A stretch of DNA of 64,000 nt from Hoylesella marshii DSM 16973 = JCM 13450. GTDB taxonomy: Bacteria > Bacteroidota > Bacteroidia > Bacteroidales > Bacteroidaceae. The stretch spans positions 230,078-294,077 of the forward strand of contig NZ_GL397214.1 in the NCBI RefSeq assembly GCF_000146675.1, given 5' to 3'. Shown here piece after piece: positions 42,820 to 51,723 of this stretch (the first letter of the stretch is position 1; every line of letters starts with the position of its first letter). Below the pieces are notes generated by a model. The model was not told the DNA's origin. It saw only the letters and a program-made list of their open reading frames with translations, and searched no databases. The position numbers and the translations under genes were made by a program.

Positions 42820-43612
42820 GGATAAGATTATTTGGACTGTAAGCCCTAAAATAAGGTTTGCTGTGCGAAAAGAGGAAAGGTAATGAACAACAGAAAACAG
42901 ACAGGGATGGGCGGCAGCATAATGCTTGTTGTCTTGACGTGGGAGTTCTAAGATCTCCGAGGCTTTTCATTCTTGCATACATTTAACAGGGCTGTTCCCC
43001 CTGCCTTTGGTCTGTCGCACTTACAGCGCTCCATTTTGTGGTGCCCCTTTACCCAAGGCGTTGCCTTGGGCTGACATCTTACGCGCCTTGCAGCGCTCGC
43101 CTTTCAATCCTCAAAGGCGTGTAGTCCAATTCACACAACCCTATATTTCATTCGTTCATAAAGCCCCACTAAGTTCTACAAGAATGCGGTATGTCAGCCT
43201 ATCGCATAGCATCGGGTACACGATTCGGGATAAGAGATTTTTATCTAATAGCCCTGAAGGGGCGACAGACCTTAGACAGGGGTAAGCGGTAGCGTAGCCC
43301 CTGTGTCGTGGATTCCCGCTATCTAAGCCCTGAAGGGGCGGCAGAGCACGAATCCTCCATCCTCCGTCACCCCTACGGGATTCATCTTTCTACACATGCT
43401 TATCAGGGGTGGCGCTCTTACGAGCTTCACACCCTGCCTAAAGTCTTACGCCCCGTCGGGGCGTACAGTCCAGATAACCTTATCCCGAACTCGTGTATCG
43501 GGTATATGGCATTCCCTCAACTAAGCTCTGCAGGAGCGCAATTTATCAGTCCAGCGCATAGCGCTGGGTATAGAACGTTTCTCTAAACGGAGCACTGAAG
43601 GTGCGATACTGA
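42820..43612. repeat. Cluster of compound hairpin repeats
   Basis: Several degenerate copies of a ~60-75 base unit in both orientations: GCCCTGAAGGGGCG(A/G)CAGA (about 43251 and 43327), GCTCTGCAGGAGCG, GCACTGAAGGTGCG; each is often followed by a second palindrome such as CCAGCGCATAGCGCTGG or CCCAAGGCGTTGCCTTGGG. GGGATAAGATTATTTGGAC (about 42820) recurs inverted as GTCCAGATAACCTTATCCC (about 43470). Similar units occur widely in Bacteroidetes intergenic DNA as far as I recall. Confidence 0.72.
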
Positions 43613-43620
43613 AATGAAAA

Positions 43621-43708
43621 AGCTAAGCCATTACATCGTAACAGCTTAGCTTTTATCGTGTGATAGCTTAGCCTTGAGGACGTAAAAGCACAGCTTTTAC
43701 AAAACGGC
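43621..43708. repeat. 22-bp-period micro-array C (AGCT core)
   Basis: Four units at 43621, 43643, 43665 and 43687, each exactly 22 bases apart. Starts are AGCTAAGCC, AGCTTAGCTTTT, AGCTTAGCC and AGCACAGCTTTT; the second halves differ. It ends 21 bases before the pgm stop codon. Confidence 0.9.
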
Positions 43709-43729
43709 TGCTATCATGTTGAGGGATAA

Positions 43730-45478
43730 TTAGTTAAGATGGAGGTCTTTTTTGATGAGCTCTATTTTCTCCATGCTTTCTTTTACGCAACGTTCGTAGC
43801 ACCCTTCGCACTTCATTTCTCCCTTTATTTCGAGGTAGAACTTTATCTTAGGTTCAGTTCCCGACGGACGTACACTCACTTTGGTGCCATCTTCGCAGAA
43901 CCATTGAAGCACATTGCTGGGTTCCGGCATGTTGAGTCGGGTCGTTTGTCCCTTATCGTCTTTCGCTTCCAAAGTCTGATAATCTTTCCAACAAACCACC
44001 TTGCTGCCGCCTAATTCCTGCGGTGCATTCGTACGGAAGTTTTCCATCATCTTCTTTATCTCATCGGCTCCGCTCTTTCCGGGCTTCACGACATTGATGG
44101 TGAACTCATGTGAGAATCCGTATTCCAAGTAAATGTCCATGAGCAAATCATAGAGCGTCTTTCCTTGGTCTTTAGCGTATGCGCAGATTTCGGCCAGCAG
44201 TGAGCAGGCGGAAACAGCGTCCTTATCGCGTACGAAATCTTCGGCCATGAAACCGTAGCTTTCTTCGCCGCCACCGATATACTGCTGTTTGCCTTCAGAA
44301 ATACGTATCTCGCGGGCTATCCACTTAAATCCGGTGTAGCAATCGCGCATTTCTATATGGTTTTTCTCTGCGATTTTACGAATGACTTCCGTAGTGACAA
44401 TGGTTTTCACGATATAATCGTTGGGTCGCATCTTTCCCGTTTTGATGCGGTTGGTAATGATATAATAGAGGAAGAGCAGACAGGTCTGGTTACCATTGAT
44501 AAGTATCCACTCGCCTTTATCATTCTTGCAAGCCATTCCCACGCGGTCGGCATCGGGGTCGGAAGCCATCACGATGTCGGCATCCAATGCCTTTGCATCT
44601 CTCAAAGCTAAAGTCAGTGCCTCTCCGTTTTCAGGGTTGGGACTCACAACTGTGGGGAAATCGCCGCTCCGCTCCATCTGTTCTTTCACGCAATGCACAT
44701 TTTCAAATCCCCAGAGTTTTAGCGAACGGGGTATCATTGTCATACCTGTTCCATGTAGCGGAGTATAGACAATCTTCAAATCTTTTTGCCTTTGGATGAT
44801 GGCAGGGTCGATGGAGACGGTACGAATCTTCTCAAGATATATGTTGTCTATATCCTCGCCAATGAGCTGAATCAGACTTTTGTCTCCTTTGAACTTCACA
44901 TCCTCCACTTTCACCTTGCCCACTTCGTCGATAATGCCTTTGTCGTGGGGTGCCAACACCTGTGCGCCATCGTCCCAATAGGCCTTGTAGCCGTTGTATT
45001 CTTTCGGGTTATGGCTGGCTGTAATATTGACACCACTCTGACAACCGAAGTGTCTGATGGCAAAAGAGCACTCCGGTGTGGGGCGCATGTCTTTGAAAAG
45101 ATAAACCTTTATGCCGTTTGCCGAGAAGATGTCGGCTACTGTTTCGGCAAACAGACGACTGTTGTTGCGGCAGTCATGGCAAACGACAACAGAAATTTCC
45201 TTGCGTTCTGCAAAGTTTTTCTTTAAGTAGTTGGCCAATCCTTGAGTAGCCATACCCACGGTGTAAATGTTCATTCGGTTGCAGCCTGCTCCCATAATAC
45301 CGCGCAGTCCGCCTGTTCCGAACTCCAACTCCTTGTAGAAACTCTCTATCAAATCGGTCTTATCGGCAGTCGCCAACATGTTTTCCACTGCCTTACGGGT
45401 TTCCGCGTCGAAAGCCGGAGATAACCATTGCTGGGCTTTCGCCCCGCATTGTGCGATTAATTCTTTATTATTTTCCAT
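43730..45478 (-). CDS. Phosphoglucomutase/phosphomannomutase family enzyme
   Basis: Alpha-D-phosphohexomutase of 582 residues, PGM2-like length. GTGGLRGIMGAGCNRMN near the N-terminus; phosphoserine loop GVNITASHNPKEYNGYK; metal loop MASDPDADRVGM; sugar loop GGGEESYGFMAED; phosphate loop VRPSGTEPKIKFYLE at the C-terminus. Interconverts sugar 1- and 6-phosphates, feeding glycan synthesis. ATG 45478 is preferred to the TTG two codons upstream. A minus-strand TAATTTTG at 45527-45534 is a possible -7 box. Confidence 0.95.
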   Translation of the reverse strand: MENNKELIAQCGAKAQQWLSPAFDAETRKAVENMLATADKTDLIESFYKELEFGTGGLRGIMGAGCNRMNIYTVGMATQGLANYLKKNFAERKEISVVVCHDCRNNSRLFAETVADIFSANGIKVYLFKDMRPTPECSFAIRHFGCQSGVNITASHNPKEYNGYKAYWDDGAQVLAPHDKGIIDEVGKVKVEDVKFKGDKSLIQLIGEDIDNIYLEKIRTVSIDPAIIQRQKDLKIVYTPLHGTGMTMIPRSLKLWGFENVHCVKEQMERSGDFPTVVSPNPENGEALTLALRDAKALDADIVMASDPDADRVGMACKNDKGEWILINGNQTCLLFLYYIITNRIKTGKMRPNDYIVKTIVTTEVIRKIAEKNHIEMRDCYTGFKWIAREIRISEGKQQYIGGGEESYGFMAEDFVRDKDAVSACSLLAEICAYAKDQGKTLYDLLMDIYLEYGFSHEFTINVVKPGKSGADEIKKMMENFRTNAPQELGGSKVVCWKDYQTLEAKDDKGQTTRLNMPEPSNVLQWFCEDGTKVSVRPSGTEPKIKFYLEIKGEMKCEGCYERCVKESMEKIELIKKDLHLN

Positions 45479-45606
45479 ACTCAAAACTATAATTTTATGT
45501 GTTATTTGTTATATGATGCTATGCCACAAAATTACGAAAAAAATGGGATTATCTAAGGAAATGAGTGCACGTTTTTATGATTTTACAACTTGTTTTCTTT
45601 ATCCGG

Positions 45607-45639
45607 TTGCCGGATAACGTAAAAATTCCGTATCTTTGC
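45607..45639 (+). promoter_or_regulatory. Promoter of the DUF4491-rlmH pair
   Basis: TTG at 45607-45609, 21 bases, TATCTTTGC at 45631-45639; start codon 70 bases on. Confidence 0.8.
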
Positions 45640-45709
45640 AAGATGTTTTATCGGTGACTCTTGCTTATGTGCAAGGCATGGAAAGCATATTATCTAAACA
45701 GAAACAACC

Positions 45710-46027
45710 ATGTATTATACGGGCGTTATCATTGCTGTGAGCACATTCCTCATTATCGGGCTGTGTCATCCTCTTGTCATTAAAGCGGAATATTACTGGG
45801 GTACCAGACCTTGGTGGGGATTTCTCATCGGGGGCATTGCAAGCCTCGGTTGCGCTTTTTTTATAGAAAACGTTATCTTCTCGTCTATTATGGGCGTGTT
45901 CGGAGCTTCTTTGCTGTGGGGTATCGGCGAGCTTTTTGAACAGAAACGCCGTGTGGAGAAAGGATGGTTTCCTATGAATCCAAAGAGAAAACATTGTTAT
46001 CGAAAGTCTTCGGAGGAAAAAGAATGA
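45710..46027 (+). CDS. DUF4491 small membrane protein
   Basis: A 105-residue inner-membrane protein with three hydrophobic segments (about 4-22, 33-50, 55-72) and a basic cytoplasmic tail (KRRVEKGWFPMNPKRK). It matches my memory of DUF4491 (HPLVIKAEYYWGTRPWWGF). Followed after 39 bases by rlmH, an arrangement seen in other Bacteroidales. Function unknown. Confidence 0.8.
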   Translation: MYYTGVIIAVSTFLIIGLCHPLVIKAEYYWGTRPWWGFLIGGIASLGCAFFIENVIFSSIMGVFGASLLWGIGELFEQKRRVEKGWFPMNPKRKHCYRKSSEEKE

Positions 46028-46066
46028 CAGTTTGTAGCATTCTTCCGAACAGATAGAAAACGTTTT

Positions 46067-46540
46067 ATGATGAAGACCGTATTGATTGTTGTTGGTAAAA
46101 CAGTGAATCAACATCTTGTCGCAGGCATAGAAGACTATGCACAGCGCATTGCTCATTACATGCCGTTTGAGGTGATAACTCTGCCTGAACTGAAAAACAC
46201 CAAAAGCCTGAGTGAGCAGCAGCAAAAGGAAAAAGAAGGCGAACAGATTCTGAAAACAATATTGCCTACCGATACGGTTGTGTTGCTTGACGAACACGGA
46301 ACAATGTTTCGGAGTATAGACTTTGCAAAGTGGATAGAAAAGAAGCAAGGCTTCTGTAAGCGATTGGCTTTTGTCATAGGCGGCCCTTACGGTTTCTCAA
46401 GCAGTGTCTATGACAGGGCGAATGAAAAAATATCTCTGTCTAAAATGACGTTTTCACACCAAATGGTGCGATTGGTTTTTACCGAACAACTATACAGGGC
46501 TTGCACGATTATTAAAGGAGAGCCGTATCATCACGAATAA
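46067..46540 (+). CDS. rlmH: 23S rRNA (pseudouridine1915-N3)-methyltransferase
   Basis: SPOUT methyltransferase that methylates pseudouridine 1915 in helix 69 of 23S rRNA. 157 residues. VVLLDEHGTMFRSIDFAKWI, FVIGGPYGFSSSVYDRA (SAM-binding knot), SLSKMTFSHQMVRLVFTEQLYRA and C-terminal GEPYHHE are the family's conserved blocks. Two consecutive ATGs open the frame. Confidence 0.96.
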   Translation: MMKTVLIVVGKTVNQHLVAGIEDYAQRIAHYMPFEVITLPELKNTKSLSEQQQKEKEGEQILKTILPTDTVVLLDEHGTMFRSIDFAKWIEKKQGFCKRLAFVIGGPYGFSSSVYDRANEKISLSKMTFSHQMVRLVFTEQLYRACTIIKGEPYHHE

Positions 46541-46556
46541 CAAGTACGTTTTCTGT

Positions 46557-47183
46557 CTATAGGGGAACAATGTAAAGGATAGTATAATATAATTGTGCCA
46601 CCAATATATAGATGAAGAAAGTAGGTGAAAAGGCTGTAATGCCATAGATAAGAGCACGGAAGACCTGTACCAAAGAAGTGTAACGACCGCATACCAATCC
46701 GAATGTGACGGCAGAAACCGTGCCGATAAAACAGAGAATAGGTATGAGGCTGCGACTGAAACTGCTGGGAAAAAGATGTCCGTTTACACTCAACAGAATG
46801 GCATGAGGTATACAGGTAAGCAACACAAGAATAGCTATCAACACCATCAACAGGCCGGCGACAAACCGCAATGCCAGCAAATGACGATAGGGGAGCTTTT
46901 TTCTTGCGAGAAGCAAGATAACGGATGCCACCATCCCACTATCTTTGATAACTCCGTATGCAACAGCAATGAGTAACAGCCAAGCCAGCATAGACCCCGA
47001 AATATTAGACGTAAAATGCCCGAAAAGCCATCTGACGCCTTCCGAACTAAGGATGGAGCGCAAGGGAAGTTGCGGCATGGAAGAGGCCACAACCCACGAT
47101 ATGAGGATGACGAATGCATACAACACGCATAATGCAAGTGCGCCTTTGGCGGCATATCGTTCTATGGCAGCTCGGTTATTCAT
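46557..47183 (-). CDS. AbgT-like membrane protein, short
   Basis: A 208-residue protein with five or so hydrophobic helices. The segment SSEGVRWLFGHFTSNISG followed by LAWLLLIAVAYGVIKDSGM resembles the N-terminal half of AbgT-family transporters (which have ~500 residues), so this may be a reduced or partial AbgT-like protein; I cannot tell whether it transports anything. Its start overlaps the end of the response-regulator gene by 8 bases, which ties it to that operon. Converges with rlmH 16 bases away. Confidence 0.6.
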   Translation of the reverse strand: MNNRAAIERYAAKGALALCVLYAFVILISWVVASSMPQLPLRSILSSEGVRWLFGHFTSNISGSMLAWLLLIAVAYGVIKDSGMVASVILLLARKKLPYRHLLALRFVAGLLMVLIAILVLLTCIPHAILLSVNGHLFPSSFSRSLIPILCFIGTVSAVTFGLVCGRYTSLVQVFRALIYGITAFSPTFFIYILVAQLYYTILYIVPL

Positions 47184-47898
47184 CGGCTTCGAGATTGTCT
47201 ATATCTAATATACGCAGTTCCAAAGCTCTGACAACAAGACGTGTGGCGTTGATTCCGATACCTCCGTTACCATCGGGAAACAGCTTCTGGACAAGTTCAT
47301 TTTGCCTCTTTTCCAAGCTTTTAACACCAAAGGGCATGCCTCTAAGGTTGGTAATCTGTTCTTTGGTGTAGCCCAAAGCTAAATGACGAAGGAAGCGCTC
47401 GTCGTATTCATCTATCTCGTAGTTGATGAGTGCTTCTTGCTTTTGTAATTGATGATGAATGCTATGCTTGAATCTGTCGATGATTTTTTCGAGAATAGGC
47501 TGGTTGAACACAAGTCTTTTTCCATTCATGACGCTGAATACATCGCCTCGGGTAAGCAGTTCTCCACTCTTGAGAATAATGCCATCGGCTCCAGCATCGA
47601 GTACATCTACCCAGAGTTTCTCATTTAGTATCTCGCCCGTAAATATGAGAATCTTGATATGCTTTTTTGTTTCTTTTGTTTGTCGGCATATCTCCACACC
47701 TACGGTCGTTGAGCCTCCAAGTCCTAAATCCAGCAAAACCAAGTCGGGTTCCTGCTGCTTCATGAGCTTCCAATACGCCTGTTCGCTGTCAGCTGTGCCG
47801 ATGATTTCGGCTTCGGGTATATCATTTTTGATGATACCTACTGTGCCTTTCAATTCTAAAGGCACATCTTCTACGATAATCACTTTAAATTTTTCCAT
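47176..47898 (-). CDS. Response regulator with receiver domain and atypical HTH
   Basis: A 240-residue regulator. Receiver domain (1-125) is complete: acidic pair E10-D11 (IIVEDVP), phospho-acceptor D57 (LVLLDLGLGG), Thr in ILIFTGE, Lys in GIILKSGE. The C-terminal ~75 residues (DERFLRHLALGYTKEQITNL, then ALELRILD) are laid out like a NarL/LuxR HTH but are divergent. It starts 20 bases after the sensor stop and overlaps the membrane-protein gene downstream, so the three form one transcript. Confidence 0.85.
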   Translation of the reverse strand: MEKFKVIIVEDVPLELKGTVGIIKNDIPEAEIIGTADSEQAYWKLMKQQEPDLVLLDLGLGGSTTVGVEICRQTKETKKHIKILIFTGEILNEKLWVDVLDAGADGIILKSGELLTRGDVFSVMNGKRLVFNQPILEKIIDRFKHSIHHQLQKQEALINYEIDEYDERFLRHLALGYTKEQITNLRGMPFGVKSLEKRQNELVQKLFPDGNGGIGINATRLVVRALELRILDIDNLEADE

Positions 47899-47918
47899 TC
47901 TACTATCTCCTTTTATCT

Positions 47919-50900
47919 TTATGATTTTGAAGCCTTAGCCAATGTTATCTCTATCGTGGTATTGCCGTTGGGGGCTGGTATGGCAAGAATGCCGCAGCCT
48001 CTTGCATTGGTCATCTCTCCCGTTTCTCTGATAATTTGCCTGCAAAGCAGGTATTGAACGTTGGATGTAAGGGGCGTAAAAAGCCTGCGGCAACGGGTTT
48101 CATCCATAGCAAAAGGCATTTCGATACTAAAGACGACATATCTGTTGCCTCGCTCCGAGACCTGCAAAAGCAATTCTTTTTGTCCGCTTTGTTTCTTTAA
48201 TATCTCGAAAAGAAAGTGCATCATATCATCATCGCAGAGTATTTTTCCCTCGTTCTCTTTACCGGTAAGTGCGGAAATAGCAACGGGACGACATTGCAGG
48301 AGCGGAACTTCTACCTGTCGATCGGCCTGTGCGCTCAGCAGGGAAAAGATGTCTTTGTAATAACGAACTAGTTCGTTCAGCGACAACAAAGACTCGTCTC
48401 GACCCTCCACAAGTTGGCTGATACGCGAAGGATAATACATGGTCTCATGTTTTAAGGTACTGAGGCAGTTGTCTAACACGCTGTTGCTGATATACAAACG
48501 CTCTTCTTCCAACTGTATTCTACGCAGCTCGTCCTTGGCACCATCTATGCTTTGCTGTCTCAACTCAGTGTTATCGATACTTTGTTGCAAAGCAGATGTG
48601 ATTTGTTTGATGATGGCCGATAGGGCAGTAGGCAATTTTTCTGTTCTGTCTGTTTGAATGGTGCGGTTGATAAGTCGCAGCATCTCTGATTCGGGAACTT
48701 TGCTGAGCAGTATTTCGTTGATATGTTTGATTTTATCAATGCAGAAGTTGAAATGGAGCAAATGTCTGTAATACAGTAAATAATAGGCAGGGAAGATGAG
48801 TACGAAAAGAATGACCAAAATAACGATGGCAATGGTCTTGTTGTTACCCGACTTCTGCATCACGCTGCAATAGGTGGCCAGATTTGTGTCTGCAGAATGC
48901 TCTTTGAATAACTGTGTATAGACTTTGTTGTTATAGCGGTATAAATCCCACCTGTGCAAAGCCAAGGCAGCAACGGCACTCTCGTTTCTCATACGGAGAA
49001 CAACTTGATAGTTTAATCGGAATCTACGATGCAACCAATGAATTTCCGCAGGAACTTTCGGGCTGGTAGAGAACCTTAATAACGTGTCGGTATCATGAGG
49101 ATAAGTCTTGAGATAGAGACGGTTGAGATGGGTTCTGCAGCTATCGGAAAATGCAAGAGTACGGGTATAAGTGCCGTTGAGATTGCTTTGGTAGGCACTG
49201 TCGGCAAAGGCGGCAGCCTTGATTCGATGGATGTTTGCCGAAGAAACCTTTGCCGATATAAGAAGCGAAGAAGTTGCGAAGACGAGCACAAGCAGTCCTC
49301 TCACAGTGCCTTTTGGCAATCTGAAGCAAACTTTTGTACCTTTTCCCGCTTCGCTTTCTACCTCTATCTTGCACACGGCAAACAGTTTGCTGATTTTTTG
49401 ATACTTGTCTATGATGCCTTTGCAATTCATCAACCCGAAGCGATGTGACTTCTGCGGGGTTTGGTGGTGGGTGTCGATGGCTTCATCGCCGAGCTGCAGT
49501 GGTTGACGCGTAAAGAGTTGTGAAAGTTGTTGCTCGTTCATTCCGATGCCGGTATCGTGTATACAGATCTCAACAAAATCGTCCTGCTGTTGAGCGGAGA
49601 TACATACATTACCGCCCGATGGGGTGAATTTTCTGGCGTTATCTGCAATGGTATTAACCATAAACAGTGTTAATATTCTGTCAGCTTTGACAATGGCCGT
49701 GGTTGGTTTTATGCAAAGACGGATTCCTTTGAGCTGAAACTCCATGCGTCCTCTTGCCACAATGTCGAAGATGTCTTGCAATCGGAAACTTTCGATGTGA
49801 AGACTGAGTTCTCCTTGCCTTAGCTGAATCCATTGGGTAAGCACCGTATTATAGTCGTTTATCTTATCGGAAAGCTCGGCGATATAGGCATATCGTTCTT
49901 CCCTTACAGCCTGTTTCTCGTCTGATTTCTTCAATCTTGCCACCTCATTCAGCATGCGGTCGATAAACGGGGTCATGCTATTGACGAGCGACAGCTTGGC
50001 GCGTTGCTCAATGTTTCTTTGCCGATTGTTCCTCAAATGCAGTTGATGGATTGATTTTTCCTCGTTGATTTCTTCGTATCGGCTTTTCAATGAGCGTATA
50101 TGGGCTTCGTTTTCTTTCTTCCATTGCTCTAAGGGTTCCAGCAAGGGGTGCAGTGTATCCTCGCGATTGCGATGGTGTCTAAGGTAATTAAAGAAGAAAA
50201 GAAGGAGGATAGTGATGACAATCATGGCCAAAACGGCAAGTATCATTATGTTGAGTTGTGCCGAAGCACGGTTTAATTGGTCAGCACGGGCTTCGAGCTG
50301 TCTATCTTGTCGTGTCATCTCTTGTAGCTCAAGATAGAGCCGACGGTTGTAATCACTGTTTGGTTTATCATCTATGGCGGCATAAACCACGCTCAGTTGT
50401 TCTCTGATAGAGGCAATCAAGTCGGATGCCTGATGAATCTTTCTGTTGCTGTTCAATGCTTTGTTCAGGCAGAAAAGTGCCGAACGATAGTTGCCTAACT
50501 GCCAATAAGCCCCTGCCAATGTGCGCCATGAACCGGCAATCTGGTATATATCGCCGAATTGGACGAAGATTTGCAGCGAGCGCAAAGCCAGATTTTCTGC
50601 CAATAAACTATCGGGTACATGGTCAATATTGATGGCTTTGATAGCGGAAAGGTTCTGTTTGAACAACAAGTTCCGTTGCTCTGCAGATTGCAGATGCTCG
50701 CTCATGGCCTGCATGGCATTGGCTTCCCAAAACGGATAATGTCCCTCTCGGGCAATGAGATAGCAACGCATCAGGTAGTCAAATTCGGTCTGTATCATCT
50801 CGTTGTGCGTGCCTTTGTCTATCACTCCGCCTGCTCCTACATTATAATAATAGTTCAGCAATTGCGCAGTATCTTCCTTTATCTCTCCGTTTTCATCAAT

Positions 50901-51437
50901 ATCTTTCATTGCATAGATAGAAGGAGCCTCTAAGCCTACATAATAATAATAGGTGGAAGTAACGATATCAAACTCTGTTCGGGCATAAATCATGCGCTTC
51001 TTTTGGTGCAGATTCAGCATTTCTTGCTCTTCTTCAATGCGACGGAATCGACGTAATGCACTCTCACGGTAGTCATAAAAGTCTTTGTTTCTCGACTGTC
51101 GTTGACAGAGACGCATATATTGAATATCGGCAATGAGCAGTTCTATTTGGTTATCGGTATGCCCTAAAATCCTATCCAGCTGTGCGGCGGCCTGACGATA
51201 GTTCATCCGCACAAGATTGACAAACGCCATATTATTCAATGCTTCTGCACTGCCTGCATCATCGTTGCTACCGGCAAGCCTCAAAGCACGATGGGCATAG
51301 ACCATTGTAGAGTCCAAATTCCGATAATGATAGTCATAGGAAAGCTCATTCAACTTGTCTACTTCGTGGTTCTCCGGCGACGAACAAGCTGAAAGCAGCA
51401 AAAATATTCCAAGGAAAAATAGGCTTAATCCTTTCAC
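47919..51437 (-). CDS. Giant two-module sensor protein (DUF5112/DUF5113-like, HATPase)
   Basis: About 1172 residues from a GTG at 51437, which gives a lipoprotein-like signal (KGLSLFFLGIFLLLSAC); ATG 51530 is an alternative. Module 1: TPR-like helices (about 25-380), TM 394-417, coiled coil, then a kinase core with N-box NTIADNARKF (near N600), G1 DTGIGM (near 628) and GKGT (near 698), but the usual H-box reads SLVNSMTPFI without His. Module 2: TM 711-730, external domain to ~865, TM 866-889, coiled coil, a candidate H-box LKHETMYYP with His near 997, then an ATPase-like end lacking N and G motifs. Upstream of a response regulator in the same operon. The DUF names are from memory. Confidence 0.72.
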   Translation of the reverse strand: MKGLSLFFLGIFLLLSACSSPENHEVDKLNELSYDYHYRNLDSTMVYAHRALRLAGSNDDAGSAEALNNMAFVNLVRMNYRQAAAQLDRILGHTDNQIELLIADIQYMRLCQRQSRNKDFYDYRESALRRFRRIEEEQEMLNLHQKKRMIYARTEFDIVTSTYYYYVGLEAPSIYAMKDIDENGEIKEDTAQLLNYYYNVGAGGVIDKGTHNEMIQTEFDYLMRCYLIAREGHYPFWEANAMQAMSEHLQSAEQRNLLFKQNLSAIKAINIDHVPDSLLAENLALRSLQIFVQFGDIYQIAGSWRTLAGAYWQLGNYRSALFCLNKALNSNRKIHQASDLIASIREQLSVVYAAIDDKPNSDYNRRLYLELQEMTRQDRQLEARADQLNRASAQLNIMILAVLAMIVITILLLFFFNYLRHHRNREDTLHPLLEPLEQWKKENEAHIRSLKSRYEEINEEKSIHQLHLRNNRQRNIEQRAKLSLVNSMTPFIDRMLNEVARLKKSDEKQAVREERYAYIAELSDKINDYNTVLTQWIQLRQGELSLHIESFRLQDIFDIVARGRMEFQLKGIRLCIKPTTAIVKADRILTLFMVNTIADNARKFTPSGGNVCISAQQQDDFVEICIHDTGIGMNEQQLSQLFTRQPLQLGDEAIDTHHQTPQKSHRFGLMNCKGIIDKYQKISKLFAVCKIEVESEAGKGTKVCFRLPKGTVRGLLVLVFATSSLLISAKVSSANIHRIKAAAFADSAYQSNLNGTYTRTLAFSDSCRTHLNRLYLKTYPHDTDTLLRFSTSPKVPAEIHWLHRRFRLNYQVVLRMRNESAVAALALHRWDLYRYNNKVYTQLFKEHSADTNLATYCSVMQKSGNNKTIAIVILVILFVLIFPAYYLLYYRHLLHFNFCIDKIKHINEILLSKVPESEMLRLINRTIQTDRTEKLPTALSAIIKQITSALQQSIDNTELRQQSIDGAKDELRRIQLEEERLYISNSVLDNCLSTLKHETMYYPSRISQLVEGRDESLLSLNELVRYYKDIFSLLSAQADRQVEVPLLQCRPVAISALTGKENEGKILCDDDMMHFLFEILKKQSGQKELLLQVSERGNRYVVFSIEMPFAMDETRCRRLFTPLTSNVQYLLCRQIIRETGEMTNARGCGILAIPAPNGNTTIEITLAKASKS

Positions 51438-51723
51438 GATTACAAAAATAACATATATTTTTCGGTAAGAGAAATAAAAAGCGGGAAAAAGCTGTTTCAC
51501 TCGAAATAGCAGCCTGTGTTTCTCGCACATCTCAACTTTTCTGCGTAATTTTGCAGCCAATTATCATAAAAACAAGAGGTAAAATGATGGAAAAAGCGTA
51601 GATGTGACCCCACTTTTGAGGTAAAACAAAACTAAAAATCATCAGTGTGCTTCTCATGATAGACAAAAACGGGGAACGAAACGGCCATCCATTGATATGA
51701 CAGATCCTATAAGAATCAAAGAT

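Larger units (their letters stand above)
42773..43729. other. Palindrome-rich intergenic region
   Basis: About 950 bases without a credible gene. It contains the compound hairpin repeat cluster (about 42820-43612) and array C (43621-43708). Short ORFs here (for example 42782-42982 minus, 43308-43586 plus) contain repeated peptides such as AYSP(N/D)NLIPN only because the DNA repeats. Confidence 0.8.

Noticed and set aside
42782..43586. Small ORFs in the gap before pgm
   Set aside because: They run through the hairpin repeats in both directions and share peptides only because of the DNA repeats.
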